6,438 nucleotides of DNA. Source: Pseudomonadota bacterium. GTDB lineage: Bacteria; Pseudomonadota; Gammaproteobacteria; Burkholderiales; Burkholderiaceae_D. The notes below the pieces were generated by a model, which was not told the origin of the DNA, searched no databases, and saw only the letters and a program-made list of their open reading frames with translations. Where the stretch lies: contig JAEYIG010000191.1 in NCBI GenBank assembly GCA_023409175.1, forward strand, positions 1-6,438, read 5' to 3'. Both the position numbers and the translations under genes were made by a program. Each line of letters begins with the position of its first letter. Position 1 is the stretch's first letter. Of the stretch, positions 1-5,575 are shown in pieces.

Positions 1-439
1 CGCCATCAATGCCTTTTCCCTCGAAGAACTGTCCCGGATCGGTGAAGGCTTCTGCAGGGGCATTCCATGTCACCGAAAACATGTATTTTTTCCCTTGCAG
101 CAATCCGCCCGAACCGTATTTTTTGCCCGCGTCTCTCCGGCTGCGGCCATCGCTCGCGTACAGTTTGCCGTGCCCTGCCGTAAAGACTTCATCGACATAT
201 TTTTTCATGATCCACGGGGCTTCCATCCACCATGCCGGAAACTGGTAAATGACGGTATCTGCCCACAGGATTTTCCCGACTTCCTTTCCGGTATCGTAAC
301 CGTCGTCGATACGGGTGACCTTGACTTCGTGTCCTGATGCCGTCAGGGTTTCCCTGGCGATATCGGTGAGGTAGTCGTTCAGTTTGCCTTTGGAGTGGCC
401 GAATTCTTTGGATGCGTTGACGATGAAAATTTTGCTCAT
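1..439 (-). CDS. mdaB: MdaB-like NAD(P)H:quinone oxidoreductase, 3' end beyond window
   Basis: The reverse strand encodes 146 residues beginning MSKIFIVNASKEFGHSKGKL and stays open to the left edge. It resembles E. coli MdaB (modulator of drug activity B) along its length: WADTVIYQFPAWWMEAPW at 59-76, a GHGKLYASDGR segment at 89-99, KKYGSGGLLQGKKY at 106-119, and TWNAPAEAF at 124-132. E. coli MdaB, from memory, has about 193 residues, so roughly the last quarter is missing. MdaB is a cytosolic flavoprotein with a flavodoxin-like fold that reduces quinones by two electrons using NADPH and is linked to oxidative-stress defence. The ATG at 437-439 gives an N-terminus that aligns with MdaB. The bases before it (CCGGACAACCAGC) hold only a weak ribosome site. 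The gene diverges from the acetyltransferase gene. Family assignment is strong, and substrate specificity is inferred. Confidence 0.9.
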   Translation of the reverse strand, partial: MSKIFIVNASKEFGHSKGKLNDYLTDIARETLTASGHEVKVTRIDDGYDTGKEVGKILWADTVIYQFPAWWMEAPWIMKKYVDEVFTAGHGKLYASDGRSRRDAGKKYGSGGLLQGKKYMFSVTWNAPAEAFTDPGQFFEGKGIDG

Positions 440-618
440 GCTGGTTGTCCGGAAAGGAGTTGTTCTTTAAGTAAATTTCTTTTGTAACCGACTAAATGGG
501 AACGAAGGGCCATTTTTCAATATGGCCTGCCATTTATAAATTAATCGGGAGAATGAGTTGCCTGCAGGAACTCTCTGTCCGTTAATATGTCAGAAATTCG
601 CTAACGGTGTTTTATCCC
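440..618. other. Divergent intergenic region between mdaB and the GNAT gene
   Basis: This 179-base AT-rich spacer must hold the promoters of both divergent genes. GGCCAT (508-513) and ATGGCC (522-527) form a 6-bp inverted repeat with an 8-base loop. It overlaps the near-palindrome ATGGCCTGCCAT at 522-533. On the minus strand, TTGAAA (520-515) abuts that site and could serve as a -35 for mdaB, but no good -10 follows at the right distance. On the plus strand, TTGCCT (558-563) and TAATAT (583-588) make a poor promoter candidate with a 19-bp spacer. No small gene is evident. Confidence 0.4.
522..533. promoter_or_regulatory. Near-palindrome ATGGCCTGCCAT, possible operator half of a pair
   Basis: ATGG and CCAT arms flank a 4-base centre. 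The element differs at one base from the perfect palindrome ATGGCATGCCAT at 2403-2414. It lies between two divergent genes, next to a TTGAAA hexamer on the minus strand. Binding by a regulator is inference from symmetry, position and the similarity of the two sites. Confidence 0.25.
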
Positions 619-1161
619 ATGACAGAAAAAACCGAAAATAAATTGATTGCCGAGACAGAAAGGCTGCTTCTCAGGGAACTGGACGATGATGATTTCCCGG
701 GGCTTTGCCATGTATTGCAGGATGAAGAGGTGACTTATGCTTATGGCCGTGTTTTCACGGACAGGGAGATACGTTTCTGGCTGGATGGGCAATATCGCCA
801 TTACAGGGATAACGGCTATGGCATGTGGGCTGTCGTCCTGAAAGAGACCGGGAAGATGATCGGCCATGCCGGGATCTGCTGGCAGTGTTACGGCGACGAA
901 GATGTCCCCGAAATCGGTTATATGTTCGAGAAGGCGGTTTGGAGAAAAGGGTATGCGACGGAAGCGGCGATGGCCTGTCGGGATTATGCCTTCCAGACCC
1001 TGAAGATGAAAAGGGTCTATTCCGTTATACGGACGGACAATATGGCGTCAAGAAGCGTGGCACGGAAGAACGGGATGAGGATAACGGAAACGGTTTATAA
1101 ACCGGTAAACGGTCAAATGCTGCCGCATTATATGTATTCAGTGAAAAATCCTGAAAAATGA
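619..1161 (+). CDS. GNAT-family N-acetyltransferase (RimJ/RimL type)
   Basis: This 180-residue protein is an acetyl-CoA-dependent N-acetyltransferase of the Acetyltransf_3 (RimJ/RimL-like) type. The family's N-terminal signature TERLLLREL is at 13-21. A substrate-side strand follows around 68-90 (GMWAVVLKETGKMIGHAGI). The acetyl-CoA pyrophosphate loop RKGYATEA is at 109-116, and the motif-B-like segment N141-M-A-S-R-S-V-A-R-K-N-G152 follows. Length is normal for the family. I chose ATG 619. An in-frame GTG at 607 would add four residues (MFYP), and neither start has a clear ribosome site. It is divergent from mdaB and convergent with the FUSC gene. The acetylated substrate (ribosomal protein, drug, small amine) cannot be read from the sequence. 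A cytosolic location is expected. Confidence 0.85.
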   Translation: MTEKTENKLIAETERLLLRELDDDDFPGLCHVLQDEEVTYAYGRVFTDREIRFWLDGQYRHYRDNGYGMWAVVLKETGKMIGHAGICWQCYGDEDVPEIGYMFEKAVWRKGYATEAAMACRDYAFQTLKMKRVYSVIRTDNMASRSVARKNGMRITETVYKPVNGQMLPHYMYSVKNPEK

Positions 1162-1180
1162 TTCCTGAATTCATTTTTCA
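1152..1180. terminator. AT-rich convergent hairpin, probable shared terminator
   Basis: TGAAAAATGA (1152-1161) and TCATTTTTCA (1171-1180) are perfect 10-bp inverted repeats around a 9-base loop. The left arm contains the acetyltransferase stop codon. The hairpin sits between convergent genes only 32 bases apart. The stem is AT-rich, and a T-rich stretch (TTGATTTTCCTTTC) follows on the plus strand, so termination may be modest. Use in both directions is inferred from symmetry and placement. Confidence 0.5.
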
Positions 1181-1193
1181 TTGATTTTCCTTT

Positions 1194-2165
1194 CTAGATG
1201 TCCCTTATCCGCTTCAGGATAAAACTGGTCAGCAATGCCATACATCCCCCGATGACCGTTTCATATATGCGGTTATACAAAAGCGAATAAGTCGGATCGT
1301 GCCAGTAGAAGGTCGTTTCCGTTAATGTCAGGAAGAGGCAGCTTATCCCGAAGGTTTTTATGGCAAAGTTCTCGTTCAGGAAGCTGGGGTACAGAAACAC
1401 GACCACGACCAGATATATCAGAAGGGTATAGGAAGGATTGGACGGCAGCATCATCAGAAGCGACAGGGAAAAGACGGCAAGGAGGCTGCCCCAGAAACGG
1501 AACAGGGTCATTTTCAGGATATGCTCGGCTTTCGGGTTCAAAAGGAAAACGAATGTCAGGGGTGCCCAGTACGGTTTCCCTATATGGAGAAAGTCGGGGA
1601 TCAGGAGGGCAAGGAACATGCCGGTACTGTAGATGAAGGCGCGCAGCAGGGTATTTTTTCCCGGCGAGTAGACGTTCCTTGAAAAAAGCCCTTTCCGGAA
1701 GGCAGCGAAGTCGATGTTTTTGCTGCTTAAGCCGAACAGGATGATCAGGGCGATAACGGTTCCGATGATGAATGATGCCGGAAGTTCATAGGATACGTGT
1801 GGCAATGTGGTTCCGATGGTTGCCAGTACGATGATGTAACGGACTGCCCGGTCCATGACGGGATCCTTGCCGAAGGACAGGTAGAAAAAATACGATATCC
1901 CGAAAAGGTAAATGTAGAAAAGCGGGCCCAATCCCAGAAAGGAACCGATGTAGGTACTGATTATGGTGATGACTATCCACAAGAATATGTAAAGATGGTT
2001 TGCCCTGTCCGCCCGGGCGTCATATAGCGTGTAGGTGACCAGCACTGAGAATGAAGACCACATGACTCCACTGATGCCGAAGATCGAATATGAGATTGCC
2101 GCGGCAATAATGATACTGCCGAGGAAAATAAAACCGTCCTTTATGTCTATGGTTTTAAGGGTCAT
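1194..2165 (-). CDS. FUSC-family inner-membrane protein, compact form
   Basis: This 323-residue, very hydrophobic protein has about ten predicted membrane segments in two blocks. The second block carries the family hallmark KPYWAPLTFVFLLNP (197-211) and ends with RIYETVIGGCMALL (299-312), which matches the conserved R-x3-TxxG end of FUSC/FUSC_2 domains (relatives of YccS, YhfK, AaeB). The first block repeats the pattern with GVMWSSFSVLVTY (33-45) followed by a charged DARADRA loop, so the protein looks like an internal duplication. The blocks are joined by a charged linker of only about 25 residues (148-172). YccS and AaeB-type members have a much larger soluble region. Family members are linked to efflux of aromatic acids or similar compounds, and the substrate here is unknown. 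The start ATG is at 2163-2165 with no convincing ribosome site. The gene appears monocistronic. Confidence 0.8.
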   Translation of the reverse strand: MTLKTIDIKDGFIFLGSIIIAAAISYSIFGISGVMWSSFSVLVTYTLYDARADRANHLYIFLWIVITIISTYIGSFLGLGPLFYIYLFGISYFFYLSFGKDPVMDRAVRYIIVLATIGTTLPHVSYELPASFIIGTVIALIILFGLSSKNIDFAAFRKGLFSRNVYSPGKNTLLRAFIYSTGMFLALLIPDFLHIGKPYWAPLTFVFLLNPKAEHILKMTLFRFWGSLLAVFSLSLLMMLPSNPSYTLLIYLVVVVFLYPSFLNENFAIKTFGISCLFLTLTETTFYWHDPTYSLLYNRIYETVIGGCMALLTSFILKRIRDI

Positions 2166-2402
2166 CTGTTTAATGAGGTCATCCGGTTGAGTCGGTTTTA
2201 TTGATCCAGTTGTCCAAAATCACGGATTCCAGAATGGCATTGAGTTCTTTTTGTTCAATCCAGGATATGACTGGCAAAAGTTTGCCTCATGGCTGTGATC
2301 TCCGTATTGAGCAGAACGAAGTTGACAGGAAATATTCCGGGAAGTTGTCCTTATTTTCAGGTGCCCGGCTTTAGCGATTTTCATGAAAGGCTTGCCCGGA
2401 AA

Positions 2403-2414
2403 ATGGCATGCCAT
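2403..2414. promoter_or_regulatory. 12-bp perfect palindrome just upstream of the late-type promoter
   Basis: ATGGCATGCCAT is self-complementary over all 12 bases. It ends two bases before the proposed -35 hexamer (2417-2422), a position typical of an activator site or an operator. A one-mismatch version lies at 522-533 in the mdaB/GNAT spacer. No regulator gene is present in the window, so the binding protein is unknown. Confidence 0.35.
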
Positions 2415-2416
2415 AG

Positions 2417-2445
2417 CTGACCGAAGTTTTTTTGTCCTGTATAAT
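2417..2445 (+). promoter_or_regulatory. Probable sigma70-type promoter facing the tail operon
   Basis: CTGACC at 2417-2422 matches the -35 consensus TTGACA at four of six bases. A perfect TATAAT follows at 2440-2445 after a 17-bp spacer that contains a run of seven T. The expected transcript start is near 2452. A second -10-like GATAAT follows at 2458-2463, about +7 to +12. The first terminator ends only about 60 bases downstream of the start. It is the best promoter match I saw in the window. Confidence 0.6.
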
Positions 2446-2451
2446 TGTCTC

Positions 2452-2510
2452 TGTCGGGATAATTGCGTCCCGAGAAAACAGAAAAGGCCTCCTTAGGGAG
2501 GCCTTTTTTT
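2452..2510 (+). ncRNA. Putative short terminated leader RNA (about 59 nt)
   Basis: A transcript from the promoter at 2417-2445 should begin near 2452 and stop at the terminator ending at 2510. It would contain a 5' hairpin, TCGGGA (2454-2459) paired with TCCCGA (2468-2473) around an 8-base loop. An A-rich linker follows, then the terminator hairpin. No start codon with a ribosome site lies inside it. It could be a leader made when the operon is off, like the lambda 6S RNA, or an independent small RNA. Existence of the RNA is inferred only from signals. Confidence 0.35.
2482..2510 (+). terminator. Strong intrinsic terminator, first of a tandem pair
   Basis: AAAAGGCCTCC (2482-2492) pairs perfectly with GGAGGCCTTTT (2497-2507) around the 4-base loop TTAG, followed by more T to 2510. 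The GC core is seven base pairs. The A run on the left side means it could also work, less well, on the opposite strand. It stands between the promoter and the tail genes. Confidence 0.9.
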
Positions 2511-2537
2511 ATGCCTGAATTTTTCAGGCATTTTTTT
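2511..2537 (+). terminator. Second intrinsic terminator, directly adjoining the first
   Basis: ATGCCTGAA (2511-2519) pairs perfectly with TTCAGGCAT (2523-2531) around a TTT loop and runs into T to 2537. It begins on the base after the first terminator's T tract, so the two act in the same direction. With two stops in series, little transcription should reach the tail genes without antitermination or another start downstream. Confidence 0.85.
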
Positions 2538-2590
2538 CACCTTCAGTGCCGTCACCCGCACATTCCTGATCCCGGACAATTCGAAAGGCA

Positions 2591-2605
2591 TCCGTTTAAA
2601 ACGGA
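2591..2605. promoter_or_regulatory. Palindrome TCCGTTT-A-AAACGGA before the first tail gene
   Basis: Two perfect 7-bp arms flank a single central A. The right arm overlaps the strong ribosome-site sequence GGAGG (2603-2607). As DNA it could be an operator. As RNA, its tight stem could only form with an opened centre and would partly bury the GGAGG. Function is inferred. Confidence 0.3.
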
Positions 2606-2617
2606 GGCTTCTCTTTG
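2603..2617 (+). promoter_or_regulatory. Strong Shine-Dalgarno GGAGG with TTG codon seven bases on
   Basis: GGAGG at 2603-2607 is followed, after seven bases, by TTG at 2615-2617. This TTG is in frame with the neck gene and would add 14 residues (MPVRSESAFWQKDN) before the family-like start at 2657. It is the best ribosome site near this gene, so either the protein starts at TTG or the site helps load ribosomes for the ATG further on. Confidence 0.4.
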
Positions 2618-2656
2618 CCTGTGCGTTCGGAAAGTGCGTTCTGGCAGAAAGACAAT

Positions 2657-3217
2657 ATGACGAACACATCGAGAACGAAGGGTTTTCTGACGCCAGTCGG
2701 AGCAATACCCGTTTACGACAACGATCTGGATACCGTTTTCAGGCAATTTATTGCCGGTGTCACAGGGCTGGATGAAACGCTCGTCATCTCGCTCTGGAAT
2801 GGGCCTTCCCTGGATGAGCCAACAGACGAAACCAACTGGTGCCGGGCTGGTGTCGTTTCATATGGAGGGAATCCGGGACCGTCTATCGTCCATAAAGGGA
2901 AAAATCCTTCTGATCCTGATGATGGAACGGATGTACTGACATGGCAGGAAGAGCTGACTCTTCAGGCCAGTTTTTATGGCCCGAAAGCCGAATTTTACGC
3001 TGCATTACTCAAGTTTGGCTGCATGGTCAAACAGAATGCCGACCAGCTCCTTGACGAAGGCATTGCTTTCGCTTCGGCAGACAAAACGGTCAGCAAAATC
3101 GTGACAGTCAACAATCTTGAGATGAAAGAGACGGTTTTCTCTCTTTACTTCCGGCGAAGCGTGTCGTTTACCTATCAGGTGCGAAACATCGCCAAATCAA
3201 CCATCCACTACTTTTAA
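2657..3217 (+). CDS. Phage neck / tail-terminator protein, LIC_12616 family
   Basis: This 186-residue protein resembles the LIC_12616 (gp12-like neck protein) family encoded just before the sheath gene in many contractile-tailed phages. The family's N-terminal pattern is visible: SRTKGFLTP (5-13), then DLDTVFRQFIAGVTGL (23-38) leading to a tryptophan at W47. A beta-rich part follows with W61, the LTLQASFYGP segment (100-109) and FRRSVSFTYQVR (165-176). Such proteins are thought to cap the end of the tail tube or link tail and head. I chose ATG 2657 because its N-terminus fits the family. Its ribosome site is weak, whereas the in-frame TTG at 2615 has GGAGG. It is the first gene of the tail operon, and the sheath gene follows after 14 bases. 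Confidence 0.75.
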   Translation: MTNTSRTKGFLTPVGAIPVYDNDLDTVFRQFIAGVTGLDETLVISLWNGPSLDEPTDETNWCRAGVVSYGGNPGPSIVHKGKNPSDPDDGTDVLTWQEELTLQASFYGPKAEFYAALLKFGCMVKQNADQLLDEGIAFASADKTVSKIVTVNNLEMKETVFSLYFRRSVSFTYQVRNIAKSTIHYF

Positions 3218-3231
3218 TAAAGGATAACAAC

Positions 3232-4692
3232 ATGGCAAACAAAGGATTACCAGTTTCTTCCGTCGTTTCCGTTGACGTCGTCATGGCGCCAAAGGCCGCT
3301 GCGGAGAGGGATTTCGGTATCGCCCTGATTCTCGGGGCCAGCAATACGATTGACGCTTGTGAACGTCTTCGTCTTTATTATGATATCGATACGGTCGCAT
3401 CCGATTTCGGTACTGAAGCACCGGAATATAAAATGGCTGTCGCCTATTTTTCGGCTGAACCGGCGGCGGCACAGTGTTACATCGGCCGTTGGGTCAAGAC
3501 CGCTACGGCCGGTTTGCTCAAAGGCCGTATTCTGGGTACGACTGAACAGAATATCGCCGCTTTCCAGGCGATCAACGAAGGCAGTTTCAAGGTCACGGTC
3601 GACGGTGTCGAGAAATCGGTCATGGCGATCAACCTGTCTGCCGTCACCAATCTCAACGGTGTTGCAACGGCGATGAATTCGGCATTGGACACGGCTGCAA
3701 GCTGTGTCTGGGATGGCAGCCGTTTCGTGATCCGTTCCAAAACGACAGGTACGGAATCGACAGTGACCGGCGCCACCAAAACCGCTCTCTCTACCCTGAT
3801 GGGACTGGATGCGGATACGGTAGCGGTCGGCGGCATGGAAGCGGAATCGCTGTTGGACGCGGTCTCTGAACTGGCTGATATGAGCAGCGACTGGTACGGC
3901 CTGCTGGTGGCAGAAGAAGCAGGTGACGACGATATTGTCGAAACAGCGGATTTTGTCGCTGCGACCTCGACTTCCCGGATTGCCGGCTTTACGGTCAAAA
4001 AGACGACTGTCATGGATGCACAGGTCGAAAACGATCTGGCCTCCCGCCTGAAAGCCAAAGGCAACAACCGGGCTTTTGTCCAGTACAGCTCCGCTAGCGC
4101 CGCGGCTGCCGCTGCGGCATTCGGCCGCGCTTTTGCCGTCAATTTCGATGGCCAGAATACGACGATTACCCTGAAGTTCAAACAGGAACCGGGAATTGAA
4201 CCTGAAGTGCTGACAGCGACCCAGGCCAAGGTCCTGAAAGACAAGAACTGCAACGTTTTTGCCCAGTATTCCAACGATACTGCGATCCTGCAGGAAGGCG
4301 TGATGTCCGGCGGCTGGTATTTCGATGAACGCCACGGTCTTGACTGGCTTCAGAACGACGTGCAGACAGCGGTCTGGAACCTGCTTTATACCTCGACTTC
4401 CAAGATCCCTCAGACCGATGCCGGTATTGCCCGCATCGTGACGACGATTGAAAGCCGTCTGGAACAGGCGGTCACGAACGGCCTTGTCGCTCCGGGCGTC
4501 TGGAACGGCGACAGTTTTGGCGCATTGAAGAGCGGCGATACGCTGACCAAGGGCTATTACGTTTATGCCCCTCCTGTGGCAACCCAGTCCCAGGCAGACC
4601 GTGAAGCCAGGAATTCCACCGTCATTCAGGTAGCGATCAAGCTGGCGGGTGCCGTCCACGCTACAGACATCATCATCAACGTTAACAGATAA
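3232..4692 (+). CDS. DUF3383-family tail sheath-like protein
   Basis: This 486-residue protein matches the DUF3383 phage family. It starts MANKGLPVSSVVSVDVVMAP, followed by a RDFGIALILG segment (26-35) and a Y/D-rich stretch (49-66) with the F59-G60 motif typical of the family. Family members sit in the sheath position of myovirus-type tail operons and are taken as contractile sheath subunits that slide over the tube. Size and C-terminal region (VIQVAIKLAGAVHATDIIINV) fit that. A run of seven alanines (290-296) uses mixed codons, so it is not a simple DNA repeat. The ATG at 3232 follows AAAGGA (3219-3224) at good spacing. The tube-like gene follows 11 bases after the stop. A long reverse-strand open frame under this gene is a composition shadow. 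The sheath role is inferred from family and gene order. Confidence 0.85.
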   Translation: MANKGLPVSSVVSVDVVMAPKAAAERDFGIALILGASNTIDACERLRLYYDIDTVASDFGTEAPEYKMAVAYFSAEPAAAQCYIGRWVKTATAGLLKGRILGTTEQNIAAFQAINEGSFKVTVDGVEKSVMAINLSAVTNLNGVATAMNSALDTAASCVWDGSRFVIRSKTTGTESTVTGATKTALSTLMGLDADTVAVGGMEAESLLDAVSELADMSSDWYGLLVAEEAGDDDIVETADFVAATSTSRIAGFTVKKTTVMDAQVENDLASRLKAKGNNRAFVQYSSASAAAAAAAFGRAFAVNFDGQNTTITLKFKQEPGIEPEVLTATQAKVLKDKNCNVFAQYSNDTAILQEGVMSGGWYFDERHGLDWLQNDVQTAVWNLLYTSTSKIPQTDAGIARIVTTIESRLEQAVTNGLVAPGVWNGDSFGALKSGDTLTKGYYVYAPPVATQSQADREARNSTVIQVAIKLAGAVHATDIIINVNR

Positions 4693-4703
4693 GAGGATCA
4701 ATT

Positions 4704-5147
4704 ATGGGAATGAGTTACAGTTTTATGGATGTTACCGGTACTTTGGTCGGTCCCGGCGGCGTTATTGATCTTGGCCAGGGTGCCGGGGTCGGTGATGAGG
4801 GTATCAACATTTCGATGGCAAGTGATGGCAGTACGATGACTATCGGGGTGGATGGAGCCGGTATGCATAATCTTTCTGCCGACAAGTCAGGTACGGTGAC
4901 GATCGAGCTTTTGAAAACGTCGCCGATCAATGCCAAGTTGCAGGCGATGTTCAATCTGCAAAGCCAGAATGCATCCTTGTGGGGTAAAAACATTATTTCC
5001 ATTACCAATACCGTCTCGGGCGACAAGACTATTTGCTCGTCCTGTGCGTTCGGCAAAAAACCGGATGTCATCTACAAAAAAGAAGGCGGTATGGTTTCCT
5101 GGAAGTTTAATGCCTTGAGCGTCGATACCATTTTAGGGACTTACTGA
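4704..5147 (+). CDS. DUF3277-family tail tube-like protein
   Basis: This 147-residue protein matches the DUF3277 phage family, small beta-rich proteins encoded directly after DUF3383. Visible features are YSFMDVTGTLVGPGGVIDLG (5-24), the repeated short beta strands and TMTIGVDGAG (45-54). TVTIELLKTSPINAKL (64-79) and the VSWKFNALSVDTILG segment near the end are the conserved family pieces. Size and position after the sheath gene fit the inner tail tube subunit. AGAGGA (4692-4697) lies six bases before ATG 4704. The MGM start leaves the ATG at 4710 as a less likely alternative. The stop TGA shares one base with the ATG of the next gene (TGATG), so translation is probably coupled. The tube role is inferred from family and order. 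Confidence 0.8.
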   Translation: MGMSYSFMDVTGTLVGPGGVIDLGQGAGVGDEGINISMASDGSTMTIGVDGAGMHNLSADKSGTVTIELLKTSPINAKLQAMFNLQSQNASLWGKNIISITNTVSGDKTICSSCAFGKKPDVIYKKEGGMVSWKFNALSVDTILGTY

Positions 5148-5575
5148 TGAACGAGATCACCATTGCGGGCAATACCTACCGTTACGGCAAGCTGAACGCC
5201 ATGCAGCAGTTTCATCTTGAAAGACGGATTCTGCCGCTTGTCTTTTCCGCTTTTCCTGTCTTTTCGAGTGTGATGATGGAAAAGGGGGAAGACTCGGTGA
5301 TCTCATGGAACGAGGTCATCGAGAAATCCGGGCCTCTGGCCGATGCGCTGGCCAGCATGCCGGATGAGGATGCCGAATACGTCACCAGTACCTGTCTTTC
5401 TGTCGTTCACAGGAAACAGGGGATGGAATGGTCGCCGGTCATGTCGGACGGCAACCTGATGTTTGACGACCTTGATGCATTTGAAACGGTTCTGCTCAGT
5501 TTTTTCGTCATCAGGAGAAACCTCGCAAATTTTATGCAAAAGCTCGTTACTTTCCTCGCCGATCCGGTGAAGTGA
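5147..5575 (+). CDS. Phage tail assembly chaperone (lambda gpG counterpart)
   Basis: This 142-residue protein begins MNEITIAGNTYRYGKLNAMQ and continues QFHLERRILP (21-30), a pattern seen in tail assembly chaperones of this phage type. The rest is alpha-helical with acidic stretches, and it ends in a hydrophobic and basic segment (TVLLSFFVIRRNLANFMQKL). It lies between the tube and tape-measure genes, where chaperones that coat the tape measure are encoded. Its ATG overlaps the previous stop (TGATG). Its last 90 bases overlap an open -1 frame, and two slippery heptamers occur there in the correct phase. It is therefore likely made both alone and as a fusion with the next ORF. Role is inferred from position, size and frameshift layout. 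Confidence 0.7.
   Translation: MNEITIAGNTYRYGKLNAMQQFHLERRILPLVFSAFPVFSSVMMEKGEDSVISWNEVIEKSGPLADALASMPDEDAEYVTSTCLSVVHRKQGMEWSPVMSDGNLMFDDLDAFETVLLSFFVIRRNLANFMQKLVTFLADPVK
5500..5533 (+). promoter_or_regulatory. Candidate -1 ribosomal frameshift region with two slippery heptamers
   Basis: Two X_XXY_YYZ heptamers lie in the chaperone frame: T_TTT_TTC at 5500-5506 and A_AAT_TTT at 5527-5533. The -1 frame has no stop from 5485 to the stop at 5776-5778. A shift at either site would give a fusion of about 210 residues that reads into the next ORF. A weak stem, TCGCC (5556-5560) with GGCGA (5578-5582), could lie downstream, but no strong stimulator is obvious. This resembles the G/GT frameshift of lambda and many tailed phages. 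Confidence 0.5.

Larger units (their letters stand above)
2166..2656. other. Gene-free junction between host-like genes and the phage tail operon
   Basis: This 491-base stretch has no convincing gene. Its left half (2166-2400) must carry the promoter of the leftward FUSC gene, and I see no good match there. On the minus strand around 2190-2415 short protein-like pieces occur in different frames (for example ISWIEQKELNAILESVI), broken by stops, which could be the residue of a decayed gene. The right half is regulatory: palindrome, promoter, short leader, two terminators, second palindrome and a strong ribosome site, each listed separately. No tRNA gene, integrase or recognisable attachment repeat was seen. 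Confidence 0.6.

Noticed and set aside
9..337. Forward ORFs of 79-80 codons over the mdaB region
   Set aside because: The reverse strand matches MdaB throughout, so these are shadows.
1325..1636. Forward ORF of 103 codons inside the FUSC gene
   Set aside because: Arg/Ser/Gly-rich antisense shadow of a clear membrane-protein gene.
2363..2399. Direct repeat TGCCCGG at 2363-2369 and 2393-2399 approximately, considered as an attachment-site core
   Set aside because: Seven bases within one spacer, about 31 bases apart, with no integrase or tRNA nearby. Chance is an adequate explanation.
2463..2660. Forward 65-codon ORF ending in an ATGA overlap with the neck gene start
   Set aside because: It runs through both terminator hairpins and has no ribosome site, and the encoded sequence looks random. 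The ATGA overlap appears coincidental.
2493..2746. Minus-strand ORFs of 64-70 codons across the junction and neck gene start
   Set aside because: They overlap terminators and the neck gene N-terminus and show no family pattern. One stretch (RMPFELSGIRNVRVTALKVKK) looks faintly protein-like but is not enough.
3477..4274. Second reverse-strand open frame (265 codons) under the sheath gene
   Set aside because: Low-complexity Ser/Ala/Thr/Val protein typical of antisense reading of a coding gene, with no independent support.
3247..4701. Long reverse-strand open frame (484 codons) under the sheath gene
   Set aside because: It mirrors the sheath gene almost end to end, its protein is rich in Arg, Cys and His without a family pattern, and the forward gene has a clear ribosome site, family match and operon position.
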